From Polaribacter irgensii 23-P (lineage in GTDB: Bacteria > Bacteroidota > Bacteroidia > Flavobacteriales > Flavobacteriaceae): DNA of 64,000 bases. The DNA lies in NCBI RefSeq assembly GCF_000153225.1, contig NZ_CH724148.1:562640-626639 (forward strand). The letters run 5' to 3'. Below, piece by piece: positions 52,572-61,975 of the stretch (position 1 is its first letter; every line of letters begins with the position of its first letter). The notes below the pieces were generated by a model. That model saw only the letters and a program-made list of their open reading frames with translations. It was not told where the DNA came from and ran no database searches. A program made the position numbers and the translations under genes.

Positions 52572-52600
52572 CACTCGCTAATCACAAATGTGAGGCAAAC

Positions 52601-52674
52601 TCCTCTTTAGCTCAGTTGGTTAGAGCATCTGACTGTTAATCAGAGGGTCCAAGGTTCGAGTCCTTGAAGAGGAG
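52601..52674 (+). tRNA. tRNA-Asn (GTT)
   Basis: A 74-nt cloverleaf: acceptor arm TCCTCTT / AAGAGGA, D-arm AGCTCAGTTGGTTAGAGC, anticodon GTT at 52635-52637 in the loop CTGTTAA, T-arm with GGTTCGAGTCC, discriminator G. CCA is not encoded. First of three tRNAs in tandem. Confidence 0.96.
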
Positions 52675-52696
52675 CAAAGTTCATAATTATTTGACT

Positions 52697-52768
52697 GCGA
52701 AAGTAGCTCAGGGGTAGAGCATCACCTTGCCAAGGTGGAGGTCGCGGGTTCAAATCCCGTCTTTCGCT
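52697..52768 (+). tRNA. tRNA-Gly (GCC)
   Basis: A 72-nt cloverleaf: acceptor GCGAAAG / CTTTCGC, anticodon loop TTGCCAA with GCC at 52729-52731, T-arm GGGTTCAAATCCC, discriminator T. CCA is not encoded. It starts 22 nt after tRNA-Asn. Confidence 0.96.
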
Positions 52769-52789
52769 CAATTATGAATTCATACCAAT

Positions 52790-52875
52790 GCTGAAGTGGT
52801 GGAATTGGTAGACACGCTGGACTTAAAATCCAGTGGTCAGTAATGGCCGTGCGGGTTCAAGTCCCGCCTTCAGTA
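52790..52875 (+). tRNA. tRNA-Leu (TAA)
   Basis: An 86-nt class II tRNA with a long variable arm. Acceptor GCTGAAG / CTTCAGT (first pair G-U), anticodon TAA at 52824-52826 in the loop CTTAAAA, variable arm around GGTCAGTAATGGCC, T-arm GGGTTCAAGTCCC, discriminator A. Third tRNA of the transcript. Confidence 0.95.
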
Positions 52876-52879
52876 CGAT

Positions 52880-52915
52880 AACCGTTGTTAATCATTTGAT
52901 TTTCAACGGTTTTTT
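52880..52915 (+). terminator. Terminator of the tRNA cluster
   Basis: Stem AACCGTTG (52880-52887) / CAACGGTT (52904-52911), with an inner ATCA / TGAT pair region, followed by T6. Confidence 0.88.
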
Positions 52916-53526
52916 GTTTTTAATTACCTCATCTTGCCAATCATTTACTTAAAACTAACAGTCTAAGGTTATTTGAATAAATAAAACTTTGCAAACAAGT
53001 ACCACAATAGCAATAAGTAAAAGCCTTTTTTTTATATCAAGCTTATCTAATTAATCGTTTTGAAATAGAAAAAAGATTTTAAAAGTATGGTTTATTGCAC
53101 CTATATTCGCAAAAGATTCTTGAAAGAATACTTAAAATTTTTATCCTGAACACCCGAATGCACAATGTACTTTTACTAAAAATAATCACCACGAACCAAA
53201 CATTCTCAAAAAAAAGGCACAAATTGCTTGATGTTTTTAATTAAACAATCTTCGATCTCATCTATTTATGCTTGAAATAATAATAATAATTGTTCTGCAA
53301 TTCTCTCATCAATAAGATACCCTTTGTAACCTAACTAATAAACTTGCAATGCTTACCGTTAAATCAATCCAAAATGAAGGGATAACAAACTGTATTGAAG
53401 CTTACATCTTCTCCTCCGCTCAAATTATATTACCAAAATCAAAAAAGTCTATTTTTTTTTGATTTTGATTGTTTTTTGGAGCTTTGCAATAAGCGTATAT
53501 TTGTAAAGCCTTATATAAACAATACC
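52916..53526. other. Gene-free region before the glutathione peroxidase gene
   Basis: No credible gene in about 610 nt. Near its end a 13-bp perfect inverted repeat, CAAAATCAAAAAA (53434-53446) / TTTTTTGATTTTG (53455-53467), lies directly against the -33 element of the peroxidase promoter; it could be a weak terminator or an operator. The rest shows nothing recognisable. Confidence 0.45.
53475..53503 (+). promoter_or_regulatory. Probable promoter of the glutathione peroxidase gene
   Basis: TTTG (53475-53478), 17 nt, TATATTTG (53496-53503; full -7 match). The spacer is two bases shorter than the best promoters in this window. Confidence 0.5.
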
Positions 53527-54069
53527 ATGAAAAAAATCACCTACCTCATCCTACTATTTAGCTGTTTAAATTCAATAGCTCAAAGTCAATCAACATCGAG
53601 TGAATCACTTTACGAAATTCAATTGGAGGGGATTGATGGAACGAATATCAACCTAAAAGCATTCAAAGGAAAAAAAATATTATTTGTCAATGTAGCTTCT
53701 GAATGTGGGTTTACAAATCAGTACGACGGTTTGCAAGAATTGTACACCAAGTATAAAGAAAAGCTAGTGGTTATCGGTTTGCCCTGCAATCAATTTGGAG
53801 GACAGGAACCAGGTAAAGCTTTGGAAATTAAAACTTTTTGTCGCTTAAATTTTGGCGTAGATTTCCCACTAAGTGCAAAAATTAAAGTAAAAGGAAGTGC
53901 GCAACACAAATTATATACTTGGCTAACCTCAAAAGCTAAAAACGGTAAAAAGAATTCTTCTGTAAAATGGAATTTTCAAAAATACTTAGTAGACGAACAA
54001 GGAAACTTAATTGATGTTTTTTATTCCATGACCAAACCGATGAGTAACAGAATAACCAAATTAATCTAA
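53527..54069 (+). CDS. Glutathione peroxidase family protein, exported
   Basis: A 180-residue thiol peroxidase. The ATG at 53527 gives a signal peptide (MKKITYLILLFSCLNSIAQS); the longer frame runs through the promoter. The catalytic tetrad is visible: C60 (VASECGFTNQY), Q93 (FGGQEPG), W148 and N149 (VKWNFQKYL). Cysteine replaces selenocysteine. C87 or C105 could be the resolving cysteine; thioredoxin-type reductants are likelier than glutathione. Periplasmic by its signal peptide. Confidence 0.93.
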   Translation: MKKITYLILLFSCLNSIAQSQSTSSESLYEIQLEGIDGTNINLKAFKGKKILFVNVASECGFTNQYDGLQELYTKYKEKLVVIGLPCNQFGGQEPGKALEIKTFCRLNFGVDFPLSAKIKVKGSAQHKLYTWLTSKAKNGKKNSSVKWNFQKYLVDEQGNLIDVFYSMTKPMSNRITKLI

Positions 54070-54141
54070 AGCACTCTGCAAAGAAAAATTAAAAAAAAAG
54101 GAGCAAAATAATGCGTTTTTTTAGAGCTGCTTTCACTCAGT

Positions 54142-54984
54142 TTACTTAACTTTTTTACTAACAAAGAGATTGTAAAAGAGTCCTGATAAAATTAAGAAAA
54201 CACCCAATAAGGTCCAGCCATTGTAAGTTTCTCCAAACCATAAAACGCCAATAATAATTGTAAAAACGACTTCCAAGTATTTTAAAGGGGCCACAGTATT
54301 TGTCTCGTTGGATTGAAATGCTTTGGTCATATACAATTGACCAACATAGCCAAAAACACCTAAACTTAAAAGTAAGGTCAACTCTGTTAGATCTGGAGTT
54401 TTCCAATTATTGAGAGACATTACCCCACCAAAAACTAGCGCCAGCAGCATAAAATAATTTATAATTACAAATGGATTTTCTGTATTTCCAATTTTACGAA
54501 TCACAACAAATATAAGTCCCAATGAAACAGCTGATAAAATAGCAAAAATCAAGCCTATTAAATGGACATCTACTCCAAAACCTTTTATGATTAAAACGCC
54601 TATAAAAGCAATTCCAAATAATAACCATTGCACCAGCTTTATCTTTTCTTTTAAAAAAATAGCTGCAAAAATAACGGCAAAAATAGGAGATGTATACCGG
54701 AAAGAAACGGCAGTGCCCACTGGGAGATAATTCAAAGTTTGAAAAAAACAAGTCAGTGAGAAAACACCAAGAACTCCCCTCAAAATCAATAATTTCTTAT
54801 TGGTACCTAACATGGGGATTTTATGTTTTAAAATGATTGGAACTGTAAACACCAAAGTTCCAATAGATCTAAAAAAAACTATCTGATAGACACTAAACGC
54901 ACCTAAATATTTGACCACAGCATTCATCATCGCAAAGGCAATAACACTAAAGATCATATAATAAATAGCACTATTATTTTTCAT
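54142..54984 (-). CDS. EamA/DMT-family transporter
   Basis: A 280-residue inner-membrane protein with about ten transmembrane helices and two EamA repeats (residues about 8-137 and 150-275). The ATG at 54984 (MKNNSAIYYMIFSVIAF) is preferred; 17 more codons upstream are polar and variable. PVGTAVSFRYTSPIFAVIFA in the first half and NTVAPLKYLEVVFTIIIGVLWFGE in the second are typical. Substrate unknown: family members export amino acids, purines or other metabolites. Confidence 0.9.
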   Translation of the reverse strand: MKNNSAIYYMIFSVIAFAMMNAVVKYLGAFSVYQIVFFRSIGTLVFTVPIILKHKIPMLGTNKKLLILRGVLGVFSLTCFFQTLNYLPVGTAVSFRYTSPIFAVIFAAIFLKEKIKLVQWLLFGIAFIGVLIIKGFGVDVHLIGLIFAILSAVSLGLIFVVIRKIGNTENPFVIINYFMLLALVFGGVMSLNNWKTPDLTELTLLLSLGVFGYVGQLYMTKAFQSNETNTVAPLKYLEVVFTIIIGVLWFGETYNGWTLLGVFLILSGLFYNLFVSKKVK

Positions 54985-55115
54985 AAAAAGGGACTTTTTT
55001 AGAGAAATACTGAAGGGGTATTGTACCGACGACAAAAATACTACTATTATCGTAGCGATCCCTAGAACTCTTGGTTTCCTTTTCTATATCTTTGAGCGAT
55101 CGCTAAAACGCAAAA

Positions 55116-55697
55116 ATGAACGATTTTATTTTATATTTTAAAATGGGGCTGCACCACGTAATAGACTGGAGTGCCTATGATCATTTATTGTTTTTAATAG
55201 TCTTAGCTGTTGTTTTCAACTTTCCACAATTCAAAAAAGTAGGCTGGCTTATTACATTATTTACGATTGGACATACAACGTCTTTGGCATTTGCCTCTTA
55301 CGGCATTGTAAGTGTTCAGATGAAATGGATCGAGTTTTTAATTCCGGTAACCATTTTAATCACAGGGACCGTTAATATTCTAACAGCAAAAAAAACATCG
55401 GCAGGAAAGAATAACACAAACTTACTTTTTGCTTTATTTTTTGGCCTTATTCATGGTTTTGGTTTTTCTAGCTATTTTAAAATTATGGTTGGCAAAGGAG
55501 ATCAAAAGTTTTTTCCTTTGTTAGAATTTGCTTTGGGAATTGAAGCCGCACAGGTATTAATTGTTCTCAAGATTATTTTGATTGGAACCCTTCTTCAAAA
55601 CTTTTTTAACGTTACCAAAAGAGATTGGATACTCGTTTGTTCCGCAATTGTAGTCGGTTTTTCTTTCCAAATGATGTTAAATCGTGTTTTTTGGTAG
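55116..55697 (+). CDS. HupE/UreJ-2 family membrane protein
   Basis: A 193-residue membrane protein with about six helices, which I assign to the HupE/UreJ_2 family. It starts MNDFILYFKMGLHHVIDW, with histidines in GLHHVIDWSAYDHLLFL, then TIGHTTSLAFA and FFGLIHGFGFSSYF. These conserved histidines suggest metal (nickel/cobalt-type) binding, but relatives are mostly uncharacterised. No hydrogenase or urease genes are in this window. Confidence 0.82.
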   Translation: MNDFILYFKMGLHHVIDWSAYDHLLFLIVLAVVFNFPQFKKVGWLITLFTIGHTTSLAFASYGIVSVQMKWIEFLIPVTILITGTVNILTAKKTSAGKNNTNLLFALFFGLIHGFGFSSYFKIMVGKGDQKFFPLLEFALGIEAAQVLIVLKIILIGTLLQNFFNVTKRDWILVCSAIVVGFSFQMMLNRVFW

Positions 55698-55838
55698 TCT
55701 CAAAAAATATTAAAACCTCGCAGCGCGCTCCTGGACATCAACCCCTACTTCCCAACAAATACCTAAAAAACACCTGCATCACAAAAATTTGCTATTTATT
55801 AACGTTACAATCTTATTTATATCTTTAATTTTGTAGTT

Positions 55839-56264
55839 ATGACTTTAGAAAAGCAGTTGAAATATGACAGAGCCTATTTAAAAATGGCTTTAGAATGGGG
55901 AAAGCTTTCTCATTGTAAACGCAAACAAGTAGGTGCTTTAATCGTTAAAAACAGAATGATCATTTCAGACGGCTTTAACGGCACACCAACTGGTTTTGAA
56001 AATTGTTGTGAAGATTCAAGTGGGAATACAAAATGGGAAGTGCTACATGCCGAAGCCAATGCAATTTTAAAAGTAGCAAGTTCCACGCAATCTGCAGAGG
56101 GTGCAACCCTGTATATTACCCTTTCGCCCTGCACTCAATGCAGTAAGTTAATTCACCAAGCAGGAATAAAAAGAGTAGTGTACGCCAATGCGTATAAAGA
56201 TGATGCCGGATTAAAATTTCTAGAAAAAGCAGGCGTTGAATTAATGAATTTACCTTATGACTAA
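55839..56264 (+). CDS. dCMP deaminase / ComEB-like zinc deaminase
   Basis: A 141-residue cytidine/deoxycytidylate deaminase. The zinc and catalytic residues are H70-A-E72 (VLHAEANAIL) and C98/C101 (SPCTQCSKLI). The CKRKQVGALIV and GFNGTPTGFENC segments fit dCMP deaminase, which supplies dUMP for thymidylate. Its last 8 nt overlap the protease gene that follows. TAATTTTG ends 5 nt before the ATG, hinting at a very short or absent mRNA leader. Confidence 0.93.
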   Translation: MTLEKQLKYDRAYLKMALEWGKLSHCKRKQVGALIVKNRMIISDGFNGTPTGFENCCEDSSGNTKWEVLHAEANAILKVASSTQSAEGATLYITLSPCTQCSKLIHQAGIKRVVYANAYKDDAGLKFLEKAGVELMNLPYD

Positions 56265-57828
56265 AAAAAACATTCTTATATTTCTTTCAATCGCAGTAGT
56301 TTTTGGAATTTTCATTGGCACATTTTTAGAAGGAAGTACAAACCCGTTTGTCTCTTTTTCAAAAAGTGCAGCCCAAGAACAAAAAATAAAAAAACTGATC
56401 AATTTCATCGAAAACGACTATGTTGATAAAGTAAGTACAGAACGTCTCTTAGATGTAGCAATCACCCAAATGCTGGGAGAGTTAGACCCGCATTCTGTGT
56501 ATATTCCAAAAGAAAAACTTCAAGCTGTCCAAGAAAATATGCAAGGAAACTTTGTAGGTATTGGCGTTCAATTTAGAATGATCTCAGACTCTATTACAGT
56601 AATTCAACCCATCAAAGGAGGTCCAAGTATCCGTGCTGGTATAAAGGCAGGAGATCGTATTTTAATGGCAAATAAAGATACGCTTTTTAGTAAAAACTTA
56701 CGCACTGAAGCCATCCCTAAGTATTTAAAAGGAAGACCCAATACAGAAGTGAAGCTTCAAATTTATAGAAAAAGCACCGATTCTCTTTTTAATGTTAAAA
56801 TTAAACGCGGAAAAGTAAATATTAAAAGTGTCGACCTCGCCTACATGCTTCGCGACGCTATTGGATATATTAAACTTGATCGTTTTGCTAGAAATACCTA
56901 CACAGAATTTAAATCTTCGTTACAGAATTTAAAAGAAGCCGGTATGACAGCCTTAGTTTTAGATCTTCGTGGAAACGGAGGGGGATTTATAGACATTGCC
57001 AACCGTATTGTTGACGAATTTTTAGAAGAAGACAAACTTATTGTGTTCACCAAAAATAATAAAAATGAAATTTATCAATCTTTTGCAACAAAAAAAGGGG
57101 ACTTTGAAAAAGGAGGCCTGTATGTCTTAATTGATGAAAACTCAGCCTCTGCCTCAGAAATTGTTGCAGGCGCCCTGCAAGACAACGATAAAGGAACCAT
57201 TATTGGAAGGCGTTCTTTTGGAAAAGGCTTGGTGCAAATAGAAATGGATTTAGGCGATGGCTCTGCAGTGAGATTAACAACAGCACGTTATTATACGCCT
57301 ACAGGTCGCTCTATTCAAAAACCATATTCTGGCAATGGAAATGAAAGCTACTATAAAGAATACGAGAAAAGGGTGGCAAGCGGAGAACTCTTAAGCAAAG
57401 ACAGTATACCGGTAATAGACTCTTTACAATATACAACTCCCAAAGGTAAAATTGTATATGGTGGTGGTGGTATTATACCTGATATTTTTGTTCCTATAAA
57501 TACAACTGCCTACCTATCTCCCTTCTACTTTCAAAGCATCAATGATTTTGCTTTTGATTATGTAGATGCAAATAGAAAACAGTTAGAAAAAATAGACATT
57601 GATAAATTTGTTGAAAATTTTGATACTGATGAAAAGGTATTTACACAATATCTTGCTGCAATTAAAGAACGAATTAAACCGACTTATAAAGATAAAGTAA
57701 ACCTCAAAAGATACTTAAAAGCCTCCATTGCTAGTGTACTTTTCGGAGACATTGGATTTTACAAAATAATTCACAAAGAAGACAACATGCTTCTAAAAGT
57801 TTTAGAGTTGGAAAGTATGACTGAATAG
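56257..57828 (+). CDS. S41-family C-terminal processing protease (CtpA type)
   Basis: A 523-residue periplasmic protease. An N-terminal membrane anchor or signal (residues 6-24) is followed by a PDZ domain at about 95-180 (GNFVGIGVQF, AGIKAGDRIL) and the S41 core. The Ser/Lys dyad is S298 in NSASASEI and K323 in FGKGLVQ. LDLRGNGGG near 236-243 is the carboxylate-binding strand. Overlaps the dCMP deaminase by 8 nt and is 15 nt ahead of lpxH. Tsp/Prc relatives trim the C-termini of secreted proteins. Confidence 0.93.
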   Translation: MTKKNILIFLSIAVVFGIFIGTFLEGSTNPFVSFSKSAAQEQKIKKLINFIENDYVDKVSTERLLDVAITQMLGELDPHSVYIPKEKLQAVQENMQGNFVGIGVQFRMISDSITVIQPIKGGPSIRAGIKAGDRILMANKDTLFSKNLRTEAIPKYLKGRPNTEVKLQIYRKSTDSLFNVKIKRGKVNIKSVDLAYMLRDAIGYIKLDRFARNTYTEFKSSLQNLKEAGMTALVLDLRGNGGGFIDIANRIVDEFLEEDKLIVFTKNNKNEIYQSFATKKGDFEKGGLYVLIDENSASASEIVAGALQDNDKGTIIGRRSFGKGLVQIEMDLGDGSAVRLTTARYYTPTGRSIQKPYSGNGNESYYKEYEKRVASGELLSKDSIPVIDSLQYTTPKGKIVYGGGGIIPDIFVPINTTAYLSPFYFQSINDFAFDYVDANRKQLEKIDIDKFVENFDTDEKVFTQYLAAIKERIKPTYKDKVNLKRYLKASIASVLFGDIGFYKIIHKEDNMLLKVLELESMTE

Positions 57829-57843
57829 CTTTCCTTTGCAGGC

Positions 57844-58605
57844 ATGACAATTATAACCACTACAGAAAACAAAAAAGTCTATTTTGCTTCCGATCAGCAT
57901 TTAGGTGCACCGAATGCAGAAGCTAGTTTTTCGAGAGAAAAAAAATTTGTAGCCTGGTTGGACCACATTAAGAAAGATGCGGAAGCGCTCTTTTTATTGG
58001 GAGACTTATTTGACTTTTGGTTTGAATACAAAACCGTAGTCCCCAAAGGATTTGTGCGTGTTCTGGGGAAATTAGCAGCGCTTAGAGATTCAGGAATTCC
58101 CATTTACTTCTTTGTTGGAAACCATGACTTATGGATGCGTGATTATTTTGAGAAAGAGCTAAACATTCCTGTTTATCACGCTCCTCAAATATTTATCATC
58201 AATAATAAAAGGCTTCTTATTGGTCATGGAGACGGTTTAGGCCCAGAAGACAAAGGCTATAAACGCATGAAAAAAGTATTTACCTTTCCACTCTTCAAAT
58301 GGCTCTTTAGGTGGCTTCATCCGGACATTGGAGTGCAATTAGGACAATACATGTCTGTGAAAAACAAATTGATTTCTGGAGAAGAAGATGCCAAATTTTT
58401 AGGAGAAGAAAACGAATGGCTGGCACTATATTGTAAAAGAAAATTAGAAACAAAACACTACGATTACTTTGTTTTTGGACATCGACATTTACCTTTAGAG
58501 ATAAATTTACAAAAAGATAGCACATACGTCAATCTTGGCGACTGGATTAAATACTTCACCTACGGTGAATTTAGTGAAGACACTCTTCGGTTAAAAGAAT
58601 TCTAA
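57844..58605 (+). CDS. lpxH: UDP-2,3-diacylglucosamine diphosphatase
   Basis: A 253-residue calcineurin-type metallophosphatase of lipid A synthesis. Metal motifs: FASDQHLG (D17, H19), LLGDLFDFW, FVGNHDLWM, IGHGDGLGPED and the terminal FGHRHLPLE. The GDLFDFWFEY and HGDG contexts fit the LpxH group and not general phosphatases. It acts at the cytoplasmic face of the inner membrane. Last gene of the deaminase-CtpA-LpxH run. Confidence 0.93.
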   Translation: MTIITTTENKKVYFASDQHLGAPNAEASFSREKKFVAWLDHIKKDAEALFLLGDLFDFWFEYKTVVPKGFVRVLGKLAALRDSGIPIYFFVGNHDLWMRDYFEKELNIPVYHAPQIFIINNKRLLIGHGDGLGPEDKGYKRMKKVFTFPLFKWLFRWLHPDIGVQLGQYMSVKNKLISGEEDAKFLGEENEWLALYCKRKLETKHYDYFVFGHRHLPLEINLQKDSTYVNLGDWIKYFTYGEFSEDTLRLKEF

Positions 58606-58673
58606 TTATAACAGTTAAATTTTCAAAGGATGACTATTTTGAAAAACAAATAACTTGAATATTTTCAATTTTT

Positions 58674-58716
58674 AAGCACTAAAAAAGGCGGCATATTGCC
58701 GCCTTTTTTAGTGCTT
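58674..58716. terminator. Bidirectional terminator with a perfect 20-bp stem
   Basis: AAGCACTAAAAAAGGCGGCA (58674-58693) pairs without mismatch to 58697-58716 across the 3-nt loop TAT. The GC core GGCGGCA / TGCCGCC is flanked by A6/T6. It serves lpxH and the convergent TonB-dependent receptor. Confidence 0.92.
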
Positions 58717-58727
58717 GTATTTAGATT

Positions 58728-61667
58728 TTATTTTAGGTTTAAACTTACTCTTGCAAATAAGAAACGACCACTAACTCCAAATTGTTGAGATCTTCTAGAC
58801 CAATCAAAACGACCACTACTTCGGTTTGCTTCAATAGCTCTATCTGGATACACATCTAAAAGGTTATTCGCTCCTACAGTTAAAGTTAAATTTTCTGTAG
58901 CTTTATAACCAAGAGACAAATCAGTGACCACTTTAGAACTAAAGTTTTGTTGATTTGCCATTGAATTTGTCGCCTCAGAAACCTTACCAAAATAAACGTT
59001 TCTAAAGAAAATATTAAATTTCCCTGTAGTTAAAGTGTTTGTTAAATTCACTTTTGTTCTTGGCACTGCTTCTTCTAAATAAATTCTACTATCTTCAGGA
59101 AAATAAGTGTTCTCTTGACCTGCATCTTTTAAAATTTGTGAAGATTTAATGCCACCTACTTGTCTTGTTTGAGAAAAAGTTCCAGACAAATCACTTTTTA
59201 ATCTTGTACTGTTTCCTAAGCGCGCTTTGTGTGAAATTACAACATCGATTCCCTTAGACTCTGTATCTATTGCATTTGCAAAGAAAGACGCCGCAGTTGC
59301 ATTTGCTTGCACTAACAAACTTGCAAGCTCTGTATTCGCTGCATCAATTGGAACATCATTACTATCAAGCAACGGCTTAAATTGCCCCGTATACACTACT
59401 CTATCAGCAATATTAACCACATACCCATCTACGGTAAAAGTTAAGTTAGCTTCTGGTAATTTTGCTGTAAAACCAGCACTAAAACTATTAGAAGTTTCTT
59501 CTTTTAATTGAGGAATTCCTAACAATTGTGCAGCCCTACTATCATTTGCGAACGTACCAACCTCTAAAGGAACTCCATCTTGAAAGATTGTAGATGTTGA
59601 ATTGTAATTTAATTGATGTAAAGAAGGTGCTCTAAAACCTGTATTAAATGAAGCTCTAATTCTTAAGTTATCAGTGGCCTTATATATAGAAGCCAACTTA
59701 AAGTTTATAGTTGAACCAAAATCTGAATAATTCTCGTAACGTGTTGCAAAAGTAGTTGAAAATTCTTCTGAAAACTTTGCATCTAAATCTAAGTATGCTG
59801 CGACACTATTTCTCGCTCTATCCAATTCATTTTTAGGACCAAACCCTGGAAATACTTGAGCTCCTCCTGGCCTGGATCTTCCAAAAAAGTCTTTCAGAGG
59901 ACTGGTACCTGAAATACCGTTAAAAGTGGACCCATCTGCCTGATACTGCGTATAAGATGCTTCTTCACCTGAAATAATTTGGTAGTTTTCAATTCTGTGT
60001 TCCCCTCCAAAAGCAACTCCAAAACCCTCAAAAGTGTCTTCATAAAATTTAGAGATATCTAAATTCGTTGTGTTTTGTGTAAATGAAAAACCCCCAGCAT
60101 CAAAAACAGTTGGAGATGCATTTCCTAGGGAGGTATTGTAGGTGTTTCCAATAATAAAATCAAAAGCGTTTTTACCGTAGGCATTGGAGAAATCTACATT
60201 CCACTCCCCAATTTTTCCTTTGATACCAACTGCCAAAGATTGATCAGAAATTGTTGAATTAATTTCCGGTAAAAAACCATTATTGTACGCAGGTGTAAAC
60301 GTTCTCGACTGGTTTGGTAATCTGTAAAAACCTGCAGAATTTCCATTTCTTGAGCTAATTCCTGCAAAAGAGTACAATTCAGTTCCATTGTCATCTAAAG
60401 GCAATTTAAAGTTTGCAAAAAATCTACCTCCACGCACTCTCGATTGACCGACTCTCATATTGTAATCTGATCTATTCTGATCTCTTGCCGCTAATTCAGC
60501 ATCCGTTGCGTCAACTCCTAATTTTGTCTGTAATTGAGATAGACCATCTCCTGCATTCGTCGAATAACCAGCTGCATTTGCAAACCCTTTTAAGTCGTTT
60601 AAAGTAGTGTTGTATTCATTTGAAGCGGGATCTAAACCATTTGCTAACGAAAGAAATCTCGTGGTATCGTAATCAGCAGCATTTGCCAATCTTTCAACTA
60701 CATTGTATCCATTAAAAATATTTCCTTCCCATTCTTTCATTCTGTTATACTCTTCACGTACATCGAAATCTCCAGAAAAATTAATAAAACCACCGTATTC
60801 ACCTAAAGGCAATCCGTAGCTTGCGCTAATGTTAGTCGTCTCACCGTCTACACCACCTGTTTGTGAGTTTGAATTTTTACTAAAATTTGCTCCGGTAGTA
60901 ACTGCTAATGACAACTCGTTCACCGTTTCATTTAAAACGATATTAATCACTCCTGCAATCGCGTCAGAGCCGTATTGTGCCGCTGCACCGTCTCTTAGCA
61001 CTTCTAATCTTTTAATAGCTGCTGCTGGTATTGCGTTTAAATCTGTTCCTACAGAACCCCTACCAAAAGTACCGTTTACGTTTATTAAAGAGGAAGTATG
61101 TCTTCTTTTGCCGTTAATTAACACCAATACTTGATCTGGACCTAAACCTCTTAATGAAGCAGGATCTACGTGATCTGTTCCATCAGAAATTGTTTGTGTA
61201 TTTGAGGTAAACGAGGGTGCTACAAAGTTTAAAATTTGATTTAAATTAACTTGTGGTGACGCTACTGCCAATTCTTTTATATCCACAATATCGATGGGAA
61301 CAGGAGAGTCAATAATAGACCTGTTTGGATTTCTAGACCCAATAACAACAATTTCCTCTAGAGAAACATTATCCTGCTGAACAACCACTGTTAAAAAAGA
61401 GATGTTCTTAACAAGAATCTCTCTCCTTGCAAAACCCATCGCTGAAACAACAATTGTAGTTGGTAAACTCTTTACTGTAAGATTAAACTCGCCAGTGTCA
61501 TTTGTAGTGGTTCCATTTGAAGTTCCCTTTACAATGACATTCATGTAAGGTAAGGACACCCCTGAAGCGTCTACTACCTTTCCCTTAATTGTTTGAGCAA
61601 CCATTGCTAGAGGGAGCAAAAACAAAAAAGAAAACATTAAAAATTGTGTTGTTTTTTTTTGTTTCAT
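58728..61667 (-). CDS. TonB-dependent outer-membrane receptor
   Basis: A 979-residue receptor. Signal peptide at 1-25 (ending LPLAMVAQ), a carboxypeptidase-regulatory-like domain at about 27-108 ([20 protein letters not shown]), a plug domain at about 120-240 ([39 protein letters not shown]), then a 22-strand barrel rich in aromatic ends. It lacks a SusD partner next to it, so it is not an obvious polysaccharide utilisation locus. Ligand unknown. It is related to the next receptor upstream (shared [13 protein letters not shown]-like YSDFGS). Confidence 0.93.
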   Translation of the reverse strand: MKQKKTTQFLMFSFLFLLPLAMVAQTIKGKVVDASGVSLPYMNVIVKGTSNGTTTNDTGEFNLTVKSLPTTIVVSAMGFARREILVKNISFLTVVVQQDNVSLEEIVVIGSRNPNRSIIDSPVPIDIVDIKELAVASPQVNLNQILNFVAPSFTSNTQTISDGTDHVDPASLRGLGPDQVLVLINGKRRHTSSLINVNGTFGRGSVGTDLNAIPAAAIKRLEVLRDGAAAQYGSDAIAGVINIVLNETVNELSLAVTTGANFSKNSNSQTGGVDGETTNISASYGLPLGEYGGFINFSGDFDVREEYNRMKEWEGNIFNGYNVVERLANAADYDTTRFLSLANGLDPASNEYNTTLNDLKGFANAAGYSTNAGDGLSQLQTKLGVDATDAELAARDQNRSDYNMRVGQSRVRGGRFFANFKLPLDDNGTELYSFAGISSRNGNSAGFYRLPNQSRTFTPAYNNGFLPEINSTISDQSLAVGIKGKIGEWNVDFSNAYGKNAFDFIIGNTYNTSLGNASPTVFDAGGFSFTQNTTNLDISKFYEDTFEGFGVAFGGEHRIENYQIISGEEASYTQYQADGSTFNGISGTSPLKDFFGRSRPGGAQVFPGFGPKNELDRARNSVAAYLDLDAKFSEEFSTTFATRYENYSDFGSTINFKLASIYKATDNLRIRASFNTGFRAPSLHQLNYNSTSTIFQDGVPLEVGTFANDSRAAQLLGIPQLKEETSNSFSAGFTAKLPEANLTFTVDGYVVNIADRVVYTGQFKPLLDSNDVPIDAANTELASLLVQANATAASFFANAIDTESKGIDVVISHKARLGNSTRLKSDLSGTFSQTRQVGGIKSSQILKDAGQENTYFPEDSRIYLEEAVPRTKVNLTNTLTTGKFNIFFRNVYFGKVSEATNSMANQQNFSSKVVTDLSLGYKATENLTLTVGANNLLDVYPDRAIEANRSSGRFDWSRRSQQFGVSGRFLFARVSLNLK

Positions 61668-61975
61668 AATTATCGAGTTTTAATTGTTTCTTAACAAATA
61701 TTGCAGTTTTTATTGTAAAAAGCAAAAAAAACATCAAAATTTAATTTTATTTTGTTTGAATTTAAATTAGAAGCTTCAAAATAATTTTGTGAAAAATAAT
61801 CTTAATTTTATGCACAACTATTACTAGATGTATTTTTTTGGGGAAATTTTTTGACCGTAAAAGAATCGTTTATGTTCGTTTTAAAAATAAAAAAAACCAC
61901 TCTAACGAGCAGTCTTTTTTATTTTTAAAACATTAATTATGTGATTTTTCAGATCCTATTTACTTTTGATAAAGT
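61668..61975. other. Spacer between the two TonB-dependent receptors
   Basis: No gene. It contains the terminator of the upstream receptor and an AT-rich leader for the downstream one. A -33 TTTG and an AATATTTG element on the minus strand within 70 nt of the start are only a poor promoter match. Confidence 0.4.
61884..61919 (-). terminator. Terminator after the partial TonB-dependent receptor
   Basis: On the minus strand ACTGCTC-GTTA-GAGTGGT (two G-U pairs, 61896-61913) is followed by a T-run. Confidence 0.65.

Noticed and set aside
53395..53526. 44 extra N-terminal codons for the glutathione peroxidase
   Set aside because: They cover the promoter and an inverted repeat and would bury the signal peptide.
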